Assembly: GCA_029948255.1 (NCBI GenBank)
Contig: JALIZF010001513.1
Location: 152,001-216,000 of the forward strand
From: Telmatactis stephensoni
Taxonomy: Eukaryota; Cnidaria; Anthozoa; Actiniaria; Isophelliidae
Direction: 5' to 3'
Length of the DNA stretch: 64,000 bases
Shown piece by piece: positions 58,401 through 64,000 of the stretch. The position numbers and the translations under genes were made by a program. Below the pieces are notes generated by a model that was not told the origin of the DNA, ran no database searches, and saw only the letters and a list, made by a program, of their open reading frames with translations. Position 1 is the first letter of the stretch; each line of letters begins with the position of its first letter.

Positions 58401-61400
58401 AAATGCTCCAATTAGAGAAGCAGAAGACAAGAAGCTGCCCATGCTGTTTCACAGAAATGCCCAAGCAAAAGAGAGTGTGTGTGAATGAGAGTTGTAAAGT
58501 CAATTTAAAAGCTTATGAGAGTAAGATATCTGGGCAAGACACTCTGGGAACTGCTCTTTTAAAATCCACACAGAATGTGAACTATAGATTCACTGAAAAA
58601 GAGTCAGTTGCCAGAGTAACAGATGATGTGATAACTATGGACACAGCCACAACATTCCAAGACCTTAAAGTGGAGTGGGAACATGTGGAAACAAGTCACG
58701 AGGCAGCAGTCCACATCACTGTGTCTGACCCCATCTTTGTCAATCCCTCATCATATGAGGCTGTTATTGATGTCTTAAGATCTATTGGGAAGACAGCCAG
58801 GATTACACGATATGGCTTCTCAGGAGAAAGTGCAAGGCAGTGGCTAAGTGTAACCATGGACGGCTCACCGTACCTTCTTGCATGCAAAATAATTGAGAAA
58901 ACATACATCTGTTGCACTTGTGCCAATGCTGCTGCTGCTGAAGCTACACTTAACACAGCCTTCTTTGGAAAGGAGTGGGAAAAGCACAAGAAAGTTGTAC
59001 ACAAAGATGACAGAGAAACAGTAATTGGTATACGTGAATTTGACTGGGTAGTACTGCGAATCGGACCGCTTCATGTAGAGATGAATATGGCTAAGACATT
59101 TTTTAGTGTCAACTGGGATGTTATGCTGAAAGATTTAGCTAAAGAACTTGGCTTTACTTCAGAGTCAGCATTGAAATATGCAAGAAGTGCGAAGAATCAC
59201 CACCATGCCATGACCAATGCTTCAAATTTGTCATAAGGGAGGATGGTCTGAGCTACTCCTTCCATATGTGCGACAGCAGTTGAAGGATGGGAAGCCCATG
59301 TCTGTCAATGACTTCCTGACTTGGATGGATAAGGCAGAAGACCCCAACAGTATCTATGTTTTTGATCAGCTGTGGACATACATTGGGGCCATCAATGTCT
59401 ACCACATGGGTGTGCGAAGGAATAATTGGAAATATATCAATGCAGGTCTTATTATCTTCTCCCCTCTATTTAGTGTGCAGTCCTTACACTTCCAAGTACC
59501 AGTTGATTGAACTTCGAGACAGGTGAGAACTTCTTGTAATAGCAGTTAGAGTCAAGACCCCTGTTATTCTTGTTGTTGTTTATTGCACTTGAGATTTGAA
59601 CATTTTGCAGTGGCAAAACCATGTCAAAAAGGGTACAGGTTATGATGGAAAGCTGCTCACCATCTTACAATAAACAGTGGAAAAGTCTTAAAAGGTTTCC
59701 TTTTAAGCACTCTTATTAGGACATCCTTATTTTGCAGTCTTTAATGTTTTCCCTTTTAAACAGGTGTGTGCGAGCATTGTACCCCCATGATCTACAAGCA
59801 TTTCTTCACAAGACAGAGTCCATAACCACAAGCTCTAATAAATCCAAAGGTGAAGGCCTTGATGCACAGCTGGAAGAGGTCAACAAGGCCTCTAAAGCTT
59901 GGGCTGTTGGTGCTATGTCTGCCCTCGAATGGCTGAGGATATTCCGAAACCATGACCAATTGCTGCAAGTATGTTAACATATACATCTGGACAAAAGCCT
60001 GGTTAACACTTGGGATGCAAGCATGAACATAACCAGCATATGCAGACTCAGTATCACATGTATCACATACATATAAGTGTGAAGAGGATAGGATACAAGC
60101 TGCTAATATGAGCAGTACAATTTTGAGTCTGCATATATTGCTTGTGCCTCACTAGTGTGAACCATGTATAACTGTAAAATTTTCTTTTAGGGAAAAGATT
60201 ACACTTGTGTTTCAAAATGTAATAATGTAACAACAATGATTACAATCTTTATTTCAACTCTTTTATATTATAGCACACAAGTGTAGTTTGAGCAAGATAC
60301 AATAAATGAATACAAAATAACCAGTTACAATAATAAAGTAATAGCTAAAGAATAAGCAGGGGTGGATACAATTATCTTGTGGAGGGGGTGCACCATCATA
60401 TAATTTGGAAACTCCTGAGAGGATAATTTGAGAAAATATCAGAAAAAAAGGAAACAAATTTGTCTCAGGAGGTGGTGCGAAGCCCCTGCATCCTGCCCCT
60501 GAATATGCCCCTATTAGGTACTATAAAATTATTTTAAAATATATAAAATATATTTACATATAGAATAAAATATAATTGATGTCAAATTGAGTAATTGTTA
60601 TAATTATATATAATTCAGTGATATAATTGATATAGCTAAAGCTTCATAAATAAATAAAATAAATAAATATAATGTATATAATGAATATAATAATTATTGA
60701 TATGCAAATGTAATTGTGACTAAATGCCAGCAAGATCCACTTTTTTGTGTAAGAATCACAAAAAAGATTAATAATGAATAATAGTAATATCATTTAATAA
60801 TTGGGACATCTCTATTCTTCAAAAGCTTAGGGAAAATGTGCTTCAGTGGCTAAGAGTAAAAGACCCAAAAGACGATGCAGCTTTGATAAGAACAAGAGAC
60901 AGTTTGTCTAACGAGATTAAGGAATGGAGAAGGAAGATTAGAACTGAGAGGTTTGTTTTAGTGTTCTCTGCTAGCAGAGTATTTTGTCTCTATAATAGGT
61001 ATAGAGAAAATTAAAGAAATATAATACTTTTGGCATTTATTGTTTTGGATGGGATAACCAGTTTCTGAAACTATTTTTTGATACTGACCAACCCTAAGTG
61101 ACAGTTGCCATGGTAATACTTCATAATGCATAATGCACATGCAAAACAGAATTGAAATGAGCTCAACTTGTAGTATTCAGGTAATCTATCCCCCTGTCCT
61201 CAAAACAAACAAGAAAAAGGGGAATGCTTACATGGACTGTTCATCTCTGTGTACAATTTACTATTTATGATTTTTTTGATTGTTTGTTTTTGTTTCTAAC
61301 CAGGTATGTCACAACTCCTTTTGCAACTCGACCACACATGTCATTAGATAATAAGATCAAGCTGGATCAAGGACTACTGAAGTTGACTGAAACAGGGCAG

Positions 61401-61721
61401 GCTAACAGGAAAGCTGTTTTTGAAGGATTATATCTAGAAGGAAAACCAAGGAGTGAGCTAGAATTACAGGAAGTGTACATAACTGAAGAGGAAAGAGTTA
61501 GGAAGACCAACATTAAGAACATGACAAAGGCCAAAATAATGAAAGTAGTTAAAGAGAAACTTAACCTTATGCCATCATCAGAAGAAAAAACAGTGTTCTT
61601 ACAGAAATTTGAAAAAATAAACAAGAAGATTGACAGCACAGTAAAATCTGTACTAATTTCACTCCATGATGAAGTAGAACTGTCAATAAGTGTAGCTCTG
61701 ACTTCAGATTCTAGTGAATAA
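55443..61721 (+). pseudogene. RAG1-N-terminus-like (N-RAG-TP type) transposon-family gene, six exons, three frameshifts
   Basis: Exons by GT-AG signals and phase: 55533(or 55443)-56759, 57151-57253, 58310-59522, 59764-59968, 60826-60950, 61304-61721. From ATG 55533, C13-x2-C16-G, H50-P-x3-C55-x2-C58, and W81/H84 then C88-x2-C91 followed by a GRKRKKRK tract match the three zinc-binding pairs and basic patch of the RAG1 N-terminus in order. An acidic Ser/Glu region follows, then FDNDQIIQKQW, a zinc ribbon SCPCCFTEMPKQKRVC, MDGSPYLLACKI, CCTCANA, GPLHVEMNMAKTFFSVNW, HHHAMT, and GVRRNN. The last exons are charged and helical. One-base shifts near 56300, 59216 and 59490 break it. Junctions fit in phase and splice sites are intact, so decay is recent or the shifts are sequence errors. 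Such elements are known from molluscs; DDE roles of MDGSPY and LHVEMN are inference. Confidence 0.65.
57254..58309 (+). other. Intron 2 of the RAG1-N-like gene
   Basis: GTATGT at 57254 to TTTGTCTAG at 58309; AT-rich, no ORF, no clear insertion. The other long intron (59969-60825) is also AT-rich with ATAAATAAA runs near 60640-60700. Confidence 0.7.
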
Positions 61722-61995
61722 TTTATGTTATGTACTGAATAGAGTTTGTCCACAAACATTAACAACCTACCAGCATTTTTAAAGATTATGTCATCGAAAC
61801 TTTTCTCACAAAAAATCATGGCCACAGAAAGAAATTTCCAAGCCATAGCAACAGTAACAAAGGGATTTTGGATAAATGAATACTAAGTATGTACATAGAT
61901 ATGGCCATGTTCCAACCTACTCTGTATGAAATGTACATGTAAGACTAATATGATTATTAAATTCGTAATAGTATATTTTCAGTAGTACGTAGATT
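61722..61995. other. Convergent 3' spacer
   Basis: Between the TAA of the six-exon gene and the stop of the minus-strand MADS-like gene. A minus-strand open frame here is the shadow of the last exon. Confidence 0.5.
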
Positions 61996-62673
61996 TTAGA
62001 TTTTTGATTCAGATAGCAGAATAACAGGGACTGCTTTGTCTGTTAGCACATCTAAAACGCGTGTTGGTACATTCATCCCATTTAATTCCTGGCTCAAACT
62101 CCTTTTGGTCGATGCATTGACAATCTGCCCAATCCGCGATGATGGTGTTTCCAATTCATTCGACCCGTTAGGACTGGGGGTTTCTGCTAAAGGTATAACC
62201 TTTTTGATACCGTCTTGCTCTTTCACCTCTTTCGAGCCTTTACTTTGCAATCTTCCCTTCAAGTAGTCCTCTCTAAGGTTCCCAGTTGCAAAGAATCTGC
62301 GTTCAGTCTCGGTTTCAACAACGAGTAACACATTGGCACCAGTCATGACATTGAGCTTCTTACAGTTCCTAAACAAAGTACTTCTCCTTTTGCTCAGACA
62401 AGCTGCTTTTGCTTTACTTTTTTGTACTCTGACAATTCGTTCTTTGCCTCTCTTCGTTCGTTTCTTTGTGAAATCGGTTTCAGAAAATCTGGGAATAGCG
62501 AACAATGATGACTCTGAGTTCCAAAGAGTATTGATTTATCAAGACAACTAGGTTGTTTGTAACTAGCAAAAAACAGATGAATTCCAAGTCTAACACATAA
62601 ATTCATGTACCAGCTCATACCTCTTATTTTCTGTGTTGTCAACCACTGCATTTCGCTTTTCAGAAGATGACAT
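61996..62673 (-). CDS. Divergent MADS-box (SRF-like) protein, two exons
   Basis: Exon 1 is 62673-62621 (start ATGTCATCT, donor GTATGAG) and exon 2 is 62488-61996 (acceptor TTCCCAG). Joined they give 181 codons plus stop in one frame. Residues about 28-88 follow a MADS domain: basic KKRTKRGKERIVRV, then LSKRRSTLFRNCKKL, MTGANVLLVVETETERRFF, ATGNL. These align with the SKR, the helix, the LTG turn, the beta strands and the FAT segment of SRF. Differences are loss of the usual helix Lys-Ala and a shorter N-terminus. The tail (about 95-181) is Ser/Pro/Lys-rich with no domain recognised. Expected role: sequence-specific DNA binding in the nucleus. It shares a short promoter region with the plus-strand gene at 62977. 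Confidence 0.6.
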
Positions 62674-62976
62674 TTTACAAGATTTAGCGAAGAAGAAAGA
62701 CGCGGCGTAGTACTAGTGAAACTTGTATCGTGTAGATGTTTACAAATTTGCCGCCAAATGTAAGGGCAAACCCAGCATGAGGCTGTGCGTTGGGCCAATC
62801 AGATGGCACATAATTCTGTTTGAGCCAATCAGAGTTAGACATGTCAAAGGCTTGTAACAAAATACCGCGAAACCATTTCCAGATTTCGATAAGTCATCAT
62901 CGTTGGTAACTCTTGCTTTGTTAGTCAATTTTGTCTTTGGAATCTTCCTTTTCTACTAGCTTATAGCTTGTTACAA
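62674..62976. promoter_or_regulatory. Shared bidirectional promoter region with two CCAAT motifs
   Basis: Only 303 bp separate the start codons of the MADS-like gene (minus) and the next gene (plus). Two GCCAATCAGA motifs, near 62796 and 62824, are spaced 28 bp apart in the middle; such pairs bind NF-Y in many bidirectional promoters. No TATA box was seen in either direction. Confidence 0.5.
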
Positions 62977-64000
62977 ATGGCAAAACGAGGTACGTGTGTA
63001 AGAAGTTTTTTCTATTATTGAAAATATGGATCGGTATCGGGATGTCAACGCTTTGATCTTGCTTGTTTATTAACCAAGCGCCTACTGCAAATGCTTTCAG
63101 AACACAACAATTCCTTGTCCACCAAGACAATTTTAGTAACAAATGGCAAGATAAAAGGGTAAGAAAATAGTGTTTATTCTTGTGTATTCAGAGAAATATA
63201 AACTAGCAACATCGTCCCTCTTCAGCTACCACAAATTCCATATAAAATGCGTGGAAGGAATGGAGGTTGAAGTTAGGCGTGAAACCGGTGGACTAGACGA
63301 TAAAGCCTTGTTGTGCTACGTCCCTGAGACCCTACAGCCAGAGTTTGGAGATCAGAAGGTGACACTGAAGTCTACAAAGACGACCTATTACATGAGGGAA
63401 AAGGCAGGCAAAGCTGTCGGCCGCGTGCAGTACTTTCTCAACAAAGCTTTTGTGGATTTGTTAGAAGAGGGTAAAGCTCTTCGTATAACAGGGTAAGCCT
63501 GCATTGACTGGGTGCACTAAGTTTAGATACCTGTCTGTTTTTCTGTCACTTACTGATGTTTCCTTAGTCCCCTAGTTGTGATCAAACCCATTTACTACAG
63601 CAACTGATTGCTTCTGTAATCTCGGACATACCAATATATATATAAATATAAAGGATTTTTGGTCTGAACATTGTATATAAACATATGTATATATGCTGCA
63701 ATCTCTTGTGTTTTGGAAGTAGATTTACTGTAAGACAAATAATGATCAATGTTGAATTTTCTGTGGTACTACTAACTGATTAAACTAAATATATCACATG
63801 ATCGATTGTACTTCATTCATCACTCAACAAATACATTATTGCTAAACTGCATTTCCTTGTATTCAGGTTAATCACTGGCCAGCCTCAAAGATCTGTTACC
63901 CCCCCTGCCTCCCAGAAATGGCAGAAAAACATCCAGGAGGGTGGGGGAGCATTCACTCCATGCATGTGGAAAGTGGTTGTTCATGAAAGGTTTGGGGAAG
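62977..64000 (+). CDS. Unknown protein, three exons seen, runs off the window
   Basis: Exon 1 is 62977-62989 (ATGGCAAAACGAG, donor GTACGT). Exon 2 is 63192-63492 (acceptor TTCAG, donor GTAAGC). Exon 3 starts at 63867 and continues past 64000. Phases join as MAKREKYKLATSSLFSYHKF. Exon 2 encodes a mixed alpha-beta segment: EVEVRRETGGLDDKALLCYV, LKSTKTTYYMREKAGKAV and a helix VQYFLNKAFVDLLEEGKAL. Exon 3 opens LITGQPQRSVTPPASQKW. I do not recognise the family. No frameshift or stop is visible and the splice sites are intact, so this looks like a real host or element gene. A MAKR start just after a shared promoter is the most economical model; an internal ATG at 63247 is the alternative. Confidence 0.55.

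Noticed and set aside
60650..60720. ATAAATAAA-rich run as a functional element
   Set aside because: It lies within an intron and looks like ordinary AT-rich slippage sequence.
61367..61846. 159-codon minus-strand ORF
   Set aside because: Antisense of the last exon of the six-exon gene, which joins in phase with upstream exons; the minus ORF has no motif.

Overview
The window reads as a piece of a cnidarian nuclear genome, most likely an anthozoan (stony coral or sea anemone). It is AT-rich and has GT-AG introns and short exons. It carries several protein families that I know as multi-copy in coral genomes: a PIN-like/Cys-rich protein, a DUF6729-like protein, a RAG1-N-terminus-like protein and a TRHWM/WHDHS protein. 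There is no operon structure, and I saw no rRNA, tRNA or CRISPR array. The assignment is from family recognition only; no search was run.

Most of the window is a graveyard of nested transposable elements. 1-4 kb holds an integrase-core gene running off the left edge (minus strand) and a PIN-like/Cys-rich gene with one intron and one frameshift. 4-12 kb holds tandem and foldback repeats, a pyrimidine-rich strand, a BEL/Pao gag relic and a Harbinger transposase relic. 12.8-16.3 kb holds a P-element/THAP9-like transposase pseudogene followed by a 5'-truncated LINE. 17.5-24.7 kb holds two copies of a Helentron-like non-autonomous element; the first is interrupted by a 341-bp element with a 9-bp target duplication, and the second keeps the uninterrupted site. 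25.9-28.1 kb is a Penelope-like retroelement (RT plus GIY-YIG) whose 5' end carries an inverted copy of its own 3' coding end. 28.2-32.3 kb holds a decayed coral-type gene and a small-exon coiled-coil gene. 34-37.6 kb and 48-54 kb hold Helitron copies and 3' ends, with a 2.09-kb terminal-inverted-repeat element (perhaps an internally deleted Harbinger) inserted in one fragment. 39-42.7 kb holds a BEL/Pao integrase relic and a stack of exact nested duplications. 44-48.3 kb holds foldback repeats, a LINE relic and a 0.5-kb tandem duplication.

The right end is the most gene-like. A DUF6729-like ORF (54.3-54.9 kb) is followed by a six-exon gene (55.4-61.7 kb). Its N-terminus has the same three zinc-binding pairs, in the same order, as the RAG1 N-terminus, followed by a large conserved body; three frameshifts interrupt it. 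Next comes a compact head-to-head pair: a two-exon minus-strand gene for a divergent MADS-box (SRF-like) protein, and a plus-strand gene of unknown function that runs off the right edge. They share a 303-bp promoter region with two CCAAT motifs. This pair and the RAG1-N-like gene are the parts most worth following up.
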